Source: Ephydatia muelleri
Lineage: Eukaryota; Porifera; Demospongiae; Spongillida; Spongillidae
Direction: 5' to 3'
Assembly: GCA_013339895.1 (NCBI GenBank)
Contig: JABACO010000001.1
Location: 9,032,020-9,096,019 of the forward strand
Length of the DNA stretch: 64,000 nucleotides
Shown: piece by piece, positions 52,158 to 63,600 of the stretch
How the letters are laid out: every line of letters starts with the position of its first letter
How positions within the stretch are numbered: position 1 is the stretch's first letter
Made by a program: the position numbers and the translations under genes
Notes under the pieces: model-generated
What the model was told of the DNA's origin: nothing
Seen by the model: the letters and a program-made list of their open reading frames with translations, nothing else
Database searches by the model: none

Positions 52158-52293
52158 TGTAATAATGTGACACGTGATCTGATCACGTGAGAACTTGTAA
52201 TGGTCTAGCGTGTGGGAGAGTTTTGAGGTAGCTGTTGAAATCAGTGTGCATCGTGTCATTGGCAGTGGTCGGTTGACATATAAGAATAGTACA
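52158..52293 (+). repeat. 3' LTR
   Basis: 135 of 136 bases identical to the 5' LTR. Confidence 0.93.
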
Positions 52294-52370
52294 TAGCCTA
52301 GGAGTTGATTACTTCAAAGGATTTGTTCATTGAAATTTGTCCCATATAAAAGCTATTGCACGGTACGAGC

Positions 52371-52406
52371 ATAGATTGAAGACCTTACGTAAGGTCTTCA
52401 ATCTAT
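52371..52406. repeat. Perfect 36-bp palindrome
   Basis: ATAGATTGAAGACCTTAC followed at once by its exact reverse complement. GTACGAG flanks both sides as a direct repeat (52364-52370 and just after 52406). It would form a loopless cruciform. Confidence 0.9.
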
Positions 52407-52409
52407 AGT

Positions 52410-54400
52410 ACGAGGGGGGAGGGTAAACTACAAAGTAACTCCCTACGGCAGCTTTAGGCTTAGGTCTGTAAACATGCACGTCACAACTACAGCAATCATC
52501 TCCTGGTGTCTTCTAATTAAAGCCGTGGCGGCCTGCTCAACTTCTGCTCCAGGACTATGCGAGGGGATAATACCCACTTTTTAATTCTAGGCCTACAATA
52601 TACATGTATCTGAACAAAATGGTAATGCAAAAAAAAAAATGCAACGTACCCCCTCTGTTCTATCGTCTCTCTGATTCAAAGATCGCTGCATTTTTAATAA
52701 TCACCACTTTAACCGAAGCGGTTAGCCCCACATTCCACAACCCCACAAAAATGTGCACTCTATTGATCAAACCTACGCATGGCCGCATAAACTATGAATA
52801 AAGGTTAGTGAGACACATTGGACTCCACACAGAAGCATAGTAATGGTCAGGGTAGAGGCCATCTGACTTTCTATGCATAGCACGTGTCGATAGCGCCTGC
52901 CCTAACACCATGGCCCCTTGCAACAATTAATTTACCCAGAAATACCTTGCAATTGTAAAATTAAGGCCAACTAGATGAAATATGTGCTAACTGGGCAACT
53001 GCTTAGCTGATTTCGTGAAGCCAACCCCACCATGCATTGACATCAGATTAATAATACACATACTGCTCCACAGCATTAGTGTCCACTCCAGGTTTAGCAT
53101 GGCTTTGACCTAGTGTATAAATGCGAGGACTAGGTGCAGTTATCTCTAATCTGCTATAATATAGAATGAGATACTTAATTTCTTCCCCAGGATCACTCCT
53201 CAATGAGCACAGGGAAAAGTTTCGAGTTCCCAACAGTGGGTTTTGATCCATGATCCCAATGTGATAAGCAATCACAATAGACACAACAAACCACATCAAA
53301 ATGCCCAATGTTGATTTAAGGCTTTCCACCCAGGGATTGTGGATCAAAATCCAACTAGGGAATGCGAAACTTTTCCCTGTGGAGTATCACGAATCCGTGC
53401 ACTTTCTAAATTACTGATTTTAGATCTGTAGAAAAATGGATGCAATGTAGATATTTGTGTTCCATATCTTGTCCTCTATATTGTCATCAGCATAGTAACA
53501 CCACTAGGTAGAGTTTAGTAAGTCTGTTAGAGTTTGTCTGTGAATAATAACACTTTACACACACACACATGTATTGTTAATAGGAAACTAAATTGTGGAA
53601 CAAATTGCCTGTGGTTGTTCAAGCACTGGCTGGCATAGCTAGGAAACCATGCACCAACTCATGGCACATTGAATTCATACACTAATGGTTGCCTGGTTAT
53701 AGGTTATACTTGCACATTGTAACTGGTTGCGCCAATATTACTGCATTACTGCATGCAGCAGTAATTTGCCAGACATTAAATGGAAACGTGAGCTAGAAGT
53801 GAAGCCAGACGTCCAACATACTGAGTGTTTGTGCAAGTGGCCTAAAAGCTGTTTAATTCATAATTTATATTCAATACTCAGATATTCTAGACCGAAGTAT
53901 GAATTATTATATTTGTAAATATTTAGAGTACCAAGCAAGCAAGCATTCCAAATTCAAATATTCAGCACTCTTTTATTCAAGCTACATATATTCATCAAGA
54001 CAGAAATATATCTATCAAGCATTTAACAATTTTCTGGACACTGGGTACTCCAAATCCAAGTACACCATGAGAGAGAACAGAAGTGAGAAAGGTAAGGAGC
54101 AAAGATATGGCAGGGCAGAAGTGATATTACTTTCAAACTTTTTTTGACCCCGTTATTCAACTCCAAGTACATAATTGTTTACTCTCTGCAACCCACACAT
54201 GTTGCGCCAGCCATGCCAGCCACACACCCATACAATACAGCTCTTTCTCATCTGGTCAATGAATTTTCAAATTCTTGGTCATGTCATCTCATATGCCTTT
54301 GTTACTCTCTCTTTGGTCTTCCACTTTTCCTCTTCCTCGATCTCTCTCATAATGTTAGTGTTAATGCTTGGGCCCTCCAAATGTTGAATATGTATTAATA
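52410..54400. other. Gene-poor spacer
   Basis: AT-rich with short ORFs only (for example 53048-53347 minus, 99 codons, one hydrophobic stretch). None resembles a family I know and none is supported by splice sites I could chain. Confidence 0.5.
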
Positions 54401-54402
54401 TA

Positions 54403-54690
54403 ACAAGTAAATAAAAACATTCTCTAACGAGAAAGTTGTTGGTATATAGGATTGACCAATGGTGGTGTAAAAAGCATGGAAACAAGAGTGACAGAAATTT
54501 GACTGGAAAATTGAAATAGGCCTATATTTAGCCCATATGCACTGTTATAACGTTAGTGTGCGAAATATAGGCCTATTTCAATTTTCCAGTCAAATTTCTG
54601 TCACTCTTGTTTCAGTGCTTTTTACACCACCATTGGTCAATCCTATATACCAACAACTTTCTCGTTAGAGAATGTTTTTGTTTACTTGTT
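54403..54690. mobile_element. Foldback element with 128-bp arms
   Basis: Arms 54403-54530 and 54563-54690 are nearly perfect reverse complements (for example CTCTAACGAGAAAGTTGTTG against CAACAACTTTCTCGTTAGAG), with a 32-bp spacer. Differences are few (CATGG against a CAGTG region; AAATAAAAAC against GTTTTTGTTT). No ORF spans it meaningfully. A long hairpin RNA would form if transcribed. Confidence 0.9.
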
Positions 54691-54889
54691 TCATTAGTTT
54701 TTTCCTCTGGAGTCTTTATAAGTAGTCACAAATTGATTTTAATTTTCGAAGGGAGGGAGGGAGGTTTAAAATTTAAATTATGTGTATAGGAGTTCTTAAT
54801 GTTATTTACTGTTCGGCCTTGTCCTCGATGTCTCCCCCAGCCTCTTCTATGGCCGCGGCGGCCTGGTTCTGGCCATTGGAGCCATGTGG

Positions 54890-55147
54890 GTGGTGGTGGC
54901 AGCGGCCAGGGGAGCAGCAGGCGAAGTGGGTGGGGGCACTGGTGTCAATACTGCTGGTGCCGGTGGTGGGGCTGGTGGTGGTAGTGGCAGTGCTCCTGCT
55001 TCTGCTGGTGGCAGCGGGGGCAGCTCTGCTGCTGCTTCTGCTGGTGGCGGCAGGGACAGTGCTGCTGCTGCTTCTGCTGGTGGCGGCGGGGGCAGCTCAG
55101 CTGCTGCTGCTGCTGGTGGCGGTGGGGGCAGCTCTGCTGGTGGCGGC

Positions 55148-55178
<31 letters not shown>

Positions 55179-55190
55179 CGCTGCTGCTAC
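54890..55190. repeat. GCTGGTGGCGGC-type minisatellite with G28 run
   Basis: Degenerate units of about 42 bp (GCAGCTCTGCTGCTGCTTCTGCTGGTGGCGG type) repeat from about 54950, followed by G28 at 55148-55175. All frames stay open because of composition: Leu/Val-rich or Gly/Ser-rich on plus, Pro/Ala/Glu-rich on minus. The minus frame (PPPPPAEAAAALS) is the most protein-like and would follow the exon at 55438-55849, but I found no convincing splice acceptor. Confidence 0.8.
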
Positions 55191-55437
55191 TGCTGATTGT
55201 AGTCAAAAGTAGCCTTTTTACATCAGATAAGGAAGCCTTTTTGTGCATCAGATTAAGGATGACACCCCAATATTCAATAGACAGGTCACAAATGACTGTA
55301 CACAACAGTTGGGTCACCATGCATGCTTTACATGAGAAGTGAATGGCAGATCCCTTACATGCGTGCTGTACACATGTTGCATGCACATCTTCCTATAGCT
55401 TTTTAATGCTAGTGCAATACAACATGCCATCACATAC

Positions 55438-55849
55438 CTTTGGGTGGTAGTGGTAGTTCGGTGACCCCTGCGATACCGCTTCTTCTCGGCAGCACGTTTA
55501 GCCAATCGGACAGCGGGGTCATTCCAATACCGATTCCTTTCAGATGCCTTAATGGCAGCTGAATTGTCCTCGTATTTCTGCCTATTAGCAGCGCGGTTTT
55601 CTCCTCGACGTCCTCTTGATATCGCTGCCTTTTAGCAGCACGGTTCTCCTCGACGTCCTCTTGATATCGCTGCCTTTTAGCAGCACGGTTCTCCTCGAGG
55701 TCCTCTTGATATCGCTGCCTTTTAGCAGATTGCTTAGATTCAATATCTGCTTTGTAGCTGTCGCGCCTTCTTCTTTTCGGGATCGGCCTTGTAGCGCGCT
55801 CGGGCTTTAGCCTTGTTTTCTTGTAATATTGTCTTGCTTTTAAAGGCAT
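55438..55849 (-). CDS. Arg/Lys-rich protein with 15-residue repeats, partial exon
   Basis: ATG at 55849 (MPLKARQYYKKTRLKPERA); good GTATGTG donor after 55438. Tandem units of 15 residues, KRQRYQED(L/V)EENRAA, match 45-bp DNA repeats at about 55595-55735. After the third unit the frame ends in unrelated sequence, but the next frame carries on the pattern (RQKYEDN, ERNRYWNDPAV, KRAAEKKRYRRGHR). So a 1-nt indel near 55603 breaks the array. Highly basic and helical; nucleic-acid binding is only a guess. Similar basic repeats precede transposon proteins in some invertebrates, as I recall. Continuation past the donor is unknown. Confidence 0.5.
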
Positions 55850-56649
55850 TCCGCTCGTTGCTTAGATGATTACGCGAGGGCATTTAACTTCACTAGCCAA
55901 TAAACTGCGATAATAATAAATTTCGTGCAGGTTGGAGTATTTATACTGCAAGCTGTACAAATAACTTCATTGAACAACAATAAACCAAAAAAACTTCTGC
56001 AATAACTTCATACCAATTCCTATATAGAACCTGCTACCGCATGAGGTACTTCTCTTTCTAGGACCTTAAAGGATAACGGGCAGGTGAATTCCGAAGATAT
56101 TGGTGCTATTGCCGTTATTCAAAACCATTCGTAGCTCGAGTTATACCTTCCTAAGGAAGAAGAAGAAGAAGACGACGACGACCAAGAATTATTTTAGGAC
56201 TGGGCACGAGAAAAAGGAATTCGTTTGTTTCTCTAAAAGCACACCGTTTTATGACACGGAACAAACGTAAAACTGTAGATCTTTGAGTTCTCGTTCCATC
56301 GCGACATGCAAAGAGATAAGCGATCCGTTTCTCCGTTGTCCCTCCAGACGCGAGTGAAGTTTTTTTTATGATTTCATCAATCCTCAATCAATCCTATTTT
56401 GAACCTGCTGCCGCATGTTCAGATTTATATTTTGGCCGAATATTTGTGTTAGATGTTTATAAATATATTTGGGTCATGAAAAATAATTTAGAACATACTT
56501 AGCTCACATGCAAAAACACTCATTATTTGTATGCTGGGTATCTCTCTTTCCCATGCTTCCATTTCATGACTGGTGAGTAATGTATTTACATTAGCATTAA
56601 TAAACAAACTGTGAGCTGGAGAAAACAGGATTATTGCTCATGTGAATAC

Positions 56650-56900
56650 TCCTACATATTGGATAAGCAACATGATGACAGTGTTGAAAGCGGACAAAAA
56701 GCAATTTTGACTGTGTCTGGACCCACATGACCTGAACGAAATCATTATGAGCTGCCCACCTAGGACGATGTCTTTACTCCATTGGTGGGTGTCCTTGATG
56801 CCAAAGATGGATTTCTACAAGTGAAATTGGTCAGAGGAGAGTATAGCTTCAAGTTCTCACAACCGTTTGGGTTTCAAATGTAGGTATCGTACAGAAGGCT
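56650..56900 (+). pseudogene. LTR-type reverse transcriptase remnant
   Basis: Recognisable blocks in shifting frames: LCLDPHDLNEI (about 56715-56750), a DAKDGFLQVKL-like stretch (56798-56830), then FSQPFGFQM before a TAG at about 56882. These match the order seen in the 49600-49850 reverse transcriptase. Many indels; dead. Confidence 0.65.
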
Positions 56901-58324
56901 TGGAGAATCTGAAAACACTGAAATGTGAAGACCTGGTGTGGGGGACAGCAGCTACAATTTGTGGGGCAATATTTATTAAGTGTTCCTTCGTACAAAGTAG
57001 ATGCTGTACTTTATCACACATTGCTGTGTACAGTATGTGCTAAGCCAAGTCATGTAAAACTTAACATGAATAGACTCTGGCCCTAGAAATGTAGGTTGAA
57101 TTTGCCCATGGAATAGCATGATCCTCCAATGCATGAGCTGTTGGCTCGGGAAAGGCCCAGAAGAACTTCATGAACTGTTCAATGGACTGCTTGCATAGAA
57201 TCAATTGTGCAGTTGATCTAAAGTTCACGGAAACTCAAAAAAGTTACTACCCACCTGATGCACCTCATCAATTCAAATTCAGGTCATATAGACGTTGTGG
57301 CATTGTGTAGACATGGAGAATGCATTGACCAGCATTTCTGTATGGTGTTCTGCCTCTGCAGATCTATTACGCAATTTTTTTCAGTACTGTTTGAGTTAGT
57401 GACTTGCATAATGTTAGCTAGCTGACAGAGTGAAGGAGATGAATGGACAATGTGCTGGTAATGTTACAGTTACAGGCGTGATTGATCGATCGTGGCAATG
57501 AACATGATTGATGCCTCAATTGCGTCTCTTGAAAAAATGCGGAATGGGACATTTGGCTCACTATGGATGACACTTTTAGAACATCCAATCTATCCAATGG
57601 CACACAAAAAGAACGCGACGCACTAAAGGAGCACCTAGTACTTCGGGGTCTCCAGAAATCCCTGAATCAAGATGGAAACACGAAAAGCTTTATGTTGTGC
57701 TAGATTCTGTCTTAAGCTCCATGAGGAACAGGTTCGAGAATGCTGTCTGTATATTCATCTAACTGTTTTCCATGTCTCAGCGAAAAGCACAACACTGTCT
57801 ATAACTTAACACATATTGTGACTAGCTTTTGTGAAACATATGTCTCGATCCGATTACAATTAAACCACTGGCCGCGGGCCCGCCCATTTTAAAGCTTGCC
57901 AGCTGGACCAGAAGAAGCATTTGATCAGTTTTTGATGTGGCAGCACCCATTCCTAGCTGCAATAAACACCAATGAAATCAAGAGAAGTGTTGGAAAGAAT
58001 TCACTATCAGAGTGTGAAGTATGTGCAAGTCAAACGGTTCCACTACAGATGTGTACAGCTGAAATGTTCCAAATGATAATTCATCCTTTGACAGTCACTT
58101 GCATTTATATCTACTTTATATTATATTATTATCAAACTGCGACCACTAATAATAGACAATGCTTGTTCATGCTTGCACGATCACGATCATTTTTTGGCTT
58201 GGATAATACTATTATAATAAAAACAGGTCAGATCGCTTGGCTTTAAGTAGGTACTTGAACTTTTTTTTCAAATCGCACCAAATGCGGCGATTTTAATCTC
58301 AAATGAAAGAGGAAAATATGCGCA

Positions 58325-58805
58325 TTAAAAAAATACCTTATTTTTATTTATAGGTACAGTATTTCCGAAGTTGCGGCATTTCAAATGCTCAGTTTTGCAT
58401 GTACGCGGTATGATGCTGGAGTGCAGAAGTAAATCATTAGCTGATTCAAGTTCATTTAATTTTTTTATTAGTAGTGCATTTTCTTTTTTCAGTTTACATT
58501 CAGTATTTTTGTACATTATCTTATGCCTTCTGTGAGCAGACCTCATAGCAACACTTGATCTTCTTATCTGCCTTAATTCATGCTGCATGACTGCTTGTTT
58601 GTTTTAATAATGAGTTCTCTTGCATTATCTTTTGTATCAAAGCATCTATCTTAATCCTATCCTTTTTAAGGTCTTGCAGCTCTGAACGAAGTTTTCTTTC
58701 AATCCTTACCTTCCTGAATAATGATTGCTTCAGCTTACGATTCTGTTCATTTCTGTGCAAAAGAATTTGAAGACTTTGTTTAATCACCCTCTTTGATATT
58801 GACAT
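58325..58805 (-). pseudogene. Coiled-coil ORF pair, probably one frame broken by an indel
   Basis: 58805-58578 encodes a basic heptad-like sequence (MSISKRVIKQSLQILLHRNE, then an ENSLLKQ end). The overlapping frame 58588-58325 carries on in the same style (VAMRSAHRRHKIMYKN, KKENALLIKKLNELES). The switch is at about 58590 over AAACAAACAAGCA, an easy slippage site. About 155 residues of coiled coil in all. I do not recognise the family. The two could also be exons. Confidence 0.4.
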
Positions 58806-59329
58806 CTGCTTCAGTAATGATCTTGTACTTGCACATCTACTGCAACCACTTATAGTTTTGTAGACAGTGGGGACAACAAATTGCTGGGTCCTGCTTGATC
58901 AGGTAAAAGATTTACAACAGTAGATGTGTGTGTTGTGTCAATAGAGGGTTGCATAGGCAGAGCAAATTGTTCATCTAGAAGTTGGATGATAGCATCCCAA
59001 TTACGTGTATATAAGGTTCTTCTTCAATGTAGCCATTGCTGTTAGGAAGTGCTGAATTGACCTTTGTAATGCATTCACATTAATTCTATTTCCTGAATCA
59101 AGAAGCCACCATTTAGGCTGTTTGGGCGATGTTCTTGTTTGTCAAGTTGATATGCATGTACATCACCAATCCTTTTCTTATCATTGACACCTGTAAGGTA
59201 TTATTTTCACTGACATCACTCTTGAAAACATCAATTAACGTCTTCAAAGTCTTCATCCTAATATAAAATACAATTTTAAATGCAATTTGGTAACCAAATC
59301 TTAAACCTATTCCATTCATTTCTCATGTG

Positions 59330-60300
59330 CACCTGGGGACCAGAACACCAATAAAACAAGCCTTGCGCATCACCCAAGAGTTACGAAAATTAAATGCCTT
59401 GACTTCTAGTACTCAAGCTACATGTATCTGAAGTCGAAATTTCAGGATTAGGTGATTTTTAATTAGAATCGCTAGACACAGACCTTGGCGGTTGAAAGAA
59501 CGATGCTGCTTTTTTTAAAAGCATAAATTCAAATGCAGAAGACACTTCTTAAGGCATATTGGTATTTTCAGATAATATGGGTGCACCTGACGCCAGTATG
59601 AAACGAATAGACACATGCCGTCATATATAACCCCTTGCGCATCAACCGAATTTGATACTATTCAAAAGGCAGCTAGATTATGACCCTTTCTAACTGTTCA
59701 AAACGTATTTTTCCCTGCCGCTTGACATATGAAGAAAATTTTCAACTTATAAAAAGTACCTATTTTTCAACGTACGAAGGTAACTAGACAAGTAAAATAC
59801 GATCAGTTTCAACAGTATCAATTCATAGTACACTTACTCAACTACTATAGGAACACAGCAGAGGTCAAAATTGCAGTTAAACCAACACAAACGAGCTTCC
59901 TTTTTCGCACGGTGCACACGTTCAATACACAAATCCAGTCACAATTTTCATCGCGTTATTAGATCATCATTTTTTGGTACGCGTACGTTAAATGTTCAAG
60001 TACACCAATATTCAAATTGAGACTTGATTCTAAGAGATGTGCAGAAGAACTTTGTTGTTTTGCAAGGGCCTGACAGTAAATTTCGTAGCTCAGAATTGGC
60101 TTGCACATGAGCGGACGATCACAATTCTGATGAAGAACAAGATCACGATGAAAGGGTTGCGGACGAAATACTACGCGGATGACTCCATTGAGTGGTTTGA
60201 AGGACCAGCAAAATGGACATTTAGCAAATAGAAGAACGGCATTCATGCATTCATGGATCATCTATTTACTGGGCGTTACATATTCTATGTGTCGTATACA
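59330..60300. other. No gene recognised
   Basis: AT-rich sequence between the coiled-coil ORFs and the hAT fragment. The opposing ORFs 59959-60261 (minus) and 60037-60231 (plus) overlap each other and match nothing I know. A 20-bp unit (TACATATTCTATGTGTCGTA) is duplicated at 60279-60318. Confidence 0.5.
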
Positions 60301-60308
60301 TATTCTAT

Positions 60309-60416
60309 GTGTCGTATACTGCGGAGCGTAGCTTTTCTGCATTAAAGCGTGTGAAAACACTATTGAGATCTACGATGGTGGAGGAGAGGCTGGAAGGATC
60401 AATCCAACATAAATAA
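60309..60416 (+). pseudogene. hAT transposase dimerisation-domain fragment
   Basis: AERSFSALKRVKTLLRSTMV followed by EERLEG and a stop at 60414-60416. The (A/S)ERSFSALKR...LRS.M...RL pattern is the C-terminal hATC signature. Only about 30 codons remain, truncated on the left by the tandem 20-bp duplication. Confidence 0.8.
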
Positions 60417-60444
60417 TTTCTGTTTAGTATAAATGTTCCGTACC

Positions 60445-60585
60445 GATGCGTAACTTGGCCGGTTACGTAACGGGCCACCCGTTATGTAACCGGCCATCCG
60501 GTAGCGTAACTGGTCGGCCGGATGCATTACCAGTGTGCAATGCCAACCGGTTACGTAACTGGTCAGCCCGTTGCGTAACCAATGT
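60445..60585. repeat. GTTACGTAAC tandem array
   Basis: Roughly six variants of GTTACGTAAC or G(T/C)GTAAC, each followed by a GGCC-type spacer (CGGGCCACCC, CGGCCATCCG, TGGTCGGCCG, TGGTCAGCCC). Each core is itself palindromic, so the block is both tandem and inverted. GC-rich against AT-rich surroundings. Confidence 0.75.
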
Positions 60586-60678
60586 TTTCAAAGCTACACT
60601 GATATACACATATATGTTTTCAACGGTTGCAATTGAAGACAACGATATAAACACGGATCAGTTTATTATGCATATAAA

Positions 60679-63600
60679 TCAAGAGCATGAAAAGCAATAC
60701 CATTCCTCTTCTTTAGACGGAAGTATTTGTGTATCAGAACATTTTAACTGGTACCATTTCTGACATGTGCAGCATTGCACCATATCTCCGTATGTCTCCG
60801 GCATCATACAATTGCAAAACACTTCAATTTTCTCTTCAAAACAACTCTCTGCTTGTTTTGTTGCTATCTTCTCAACAATAGGAAATGGTGTAAGTATTCC
60901 TGCTTCAAAACACTCTAGAAGATGTTTTCTCATCTTGCTTTGATCAAATGTAAGCTCTCCAATACACTGACCAAGAGCTGATGTAATGCGAAGGCAATCG
61001 CAAAAACCCCACAGTCATTGCTACCACTTTGCCTTTGAACTTGTGGAATATGCACAGCTAAGTACGCATTTTGTTTTCCTTTCCTCTGCTCAATCAATGT
61101 TCTGTAAACTTGGCACAACTGATGAGTTAAAGTCGAGGACAAATGCCCTTTGTACTTACGGGAATCATATACATTAACTTTTCCACCCAGGCTAGAAGAT
61201 GTTACCCAATGTGAGTCCGATACTAGATGTATTTGAATAGCTTCACCTTTTGAAGGAATGAAGCCATTGATTTGGACCAATAATGTACTCTGCCATCCGT
61301 CAATATGTGAAAACTGATGCTTCAAAATTTCTTGTGCAAGGGACATGTGCTCATCTGTAAGCCAGTCACCAGCTTCGATCATCTTTTTCATATGTGCAGA
61401 AAAATTGATTTCACACTTGTTCTGTGCAGAGGCATGAAGGTGTAAGCATGCAGTCATATGTTTTCTTTGAAAGAAATTTACTTTCTAACATGCCCAACAT
61501 TATACATGCATCTCATTTTTGCTCACCTGTGTGACAGGAGCTCCAGCATTCACTGATACAACACCATTCTGTTGTGCATCGACATCAACATCAGACTCAT
61601 CATCACAAATAATACAGCATTTTGATAAATCTACAACATCACTTTGTAAAGAGGGTTTACACCACAACTACTGTACGCTCACCTTTTTTAGTTTGCAGAT
61701 CATTACATTTATTATCACATTTTGATCCATGGTGGCAATGATTACTACATTCAATGTTGTTCCGCACACAACTGCAACGTTTTGTGTTGCATCCTCACAA
61801 GTGCAATTGTTTTTGGTAAAAGTATCACAAATGATACTGCATTTTGATAAATCTACAACATCACTTTGTAAAGAGGGTTTACACCACAACTACTGTACGC
61901 TCACCTTTTTTAGTTTGCAGATCATTACATTTATTATCACATTTTGATCCATGGTGGCAATGATTACTACATTCAATGTTGTTCCGCACACAACTGCAAC
62001 GTTTTGTGTTGCATCCTCCTGACTTACAAGTGCACTTGTTTTTGGTAAAAGTATTCCAAGGAGCATGCAATTTCGCTGCTTCTCTTAACGATTACAGGCA
62101 TTGTTCTCCAGCCTTCTGCTGCAAACTCAAAGGAAGCATTGAACAGTTCCAAATCCCCAGCAGAATAGCAGGTATTCAGCACTCCTTCCTTGCAGCAAAG
62201 ACGATACATGGAACAGGCCTTGCCCACAATCTCTACAACGATGCATGGCAAGCGTTGTAAGTCAGTGTTAGCTCGATCAATGCGAGGTACGCGGACACTA
62301 ACACTATCTCCTACTGCAAACTTTTCAATGTGGTGCCCGTTGTGCTTCGAATACTTTTGCCCCATCCTTTCTATTGACTTTAAGTATGAAGCATCTGCCT
62401 TATTGCGTATCTCCAGATGTTTTTTTTGAGTACCAAGAGATCTAGGCAATGACGACTCCGAACAAATTTCTTCAAACCCACCACTATCCTCTGCATCTTC
62501 AGGCAGCTTATCTTCAGTGTTAGCTGCAATGCCTTCCAACTCAGTGCCATTTCCCTGCAGTACACACAAACTATTTTTTTTACTGTGTAGACTCGTAAGC
62601 CCCACCATACATGCGTGCAGCATACTTATCCCACACTACAGCTCTATAGTAGTACCTCATTCTTTTCTTCTTCATTGTGCTTCAGATCCTCAATAATCCC
62701 CACAGAGCTTGAGTCATCATGATTGCTCTCTTTATCTTCATCATCTGATTTGCACGTCACAGTATCCTTTTCATCCAGTTGTTCTTCATCAATCATAGCC
62801 TTCAATCGTGGATCAGGGATTATTATAGACCGAGGGGGCTGGCCAAAAACAAGCTCGTATGGCATTTGTTTTGTTGTTTCATGTACCTGAGTATTCATGG
62901 TGTCTAAAAAAGTAAACATGATTGCATGTGTATAGAGTATAAGAAGAACTGTAACATAAAAAATACATACTCACAGACAATATGAGGCAGCCACATTGAC
63001 CAAGGAGGTTTACAACTTTTCTGCTCTGCAACTTTGGCAGACAGCATACGTTCTAAAGTGTAGTGAGCTTGCTCCACTACACCTTGGGATTGTGGATGTC
63101 GAGGCCTTTCACTGACCAGTTGTACTTGCCCTGGCCAGTCATTCAGAATCTCTTTAATCACAGAGTTTACGAATTCTCTGCCATTGTCACTATGAAGTAT
63201 GCTTGGAAGGCCCACAATAGGAAATACATACTTCTCCAATACCTCGGCTACATTGTGAGCACCTTTATTGATCAAGGGAAATGCCAAATTGAACTTAGAC
63301 CAGTGATCAATAATGTGCAAAATCCACTTGAAATCCCCATCTGGAAGATGGCGCATGTCAATGAGATCAATCTATTAGTTGGCAAACAAAAGTGATAACA
63401 GTAATAGTTAGCAGCAACAAAACCACCATACCTGAAGCCGAGATAAGAGGCCATCGGCTACAATAGGTCTGAGTGGAGGTTTCGTAGCTTGTGGTTTGCG
63501 CAAATGACAAGCTGAGCAAAGTTTGACATATTGCTCAACAACACTTCTTGGCAAAAAGGAGTAGGTGCCCTGGACTTATGTGTTGAAATAAAAAACCAAT

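Larger units (their letters stand above)
48048..52298 (+). mobile_element. Complete LTR retrotransposon with TAGCC target duplication (Mag-like)
   Basis: LTRs 48053-48188 and 52158-52293 (136 bp each) begin TGTAATAATG and end GTACA; they differ at one base (GTGTGATT versus GTGTCATT). TAGCC flanks both sides (48048-48052, 52294-52298). A primer-binding site and polypurine tract are in place. Short LTRs plus a single gag-pol frame with CCHC knuckles suggest the Mag lineage; this is an assignment by feel. The low LTR divergence means a recent insertion. It lies just upstream of the ankyrin-kinase start, in the opposite orientation. Confidence 0.93.

Noticed and set aside
54780-55386. Three overlapping ORFs (Leu/Val-rich, Gly/Ser-rich, Pro/Ala-rich)
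   Set aside because: All are open because of the GC-rich minisatellite; no splice or start evidence singles one out.
60986-61177. Plus-strand ORFs over the Ulp1-like exon and the CXC duplication
   Set aside because: Antisense shadows of the transposon-type gene.
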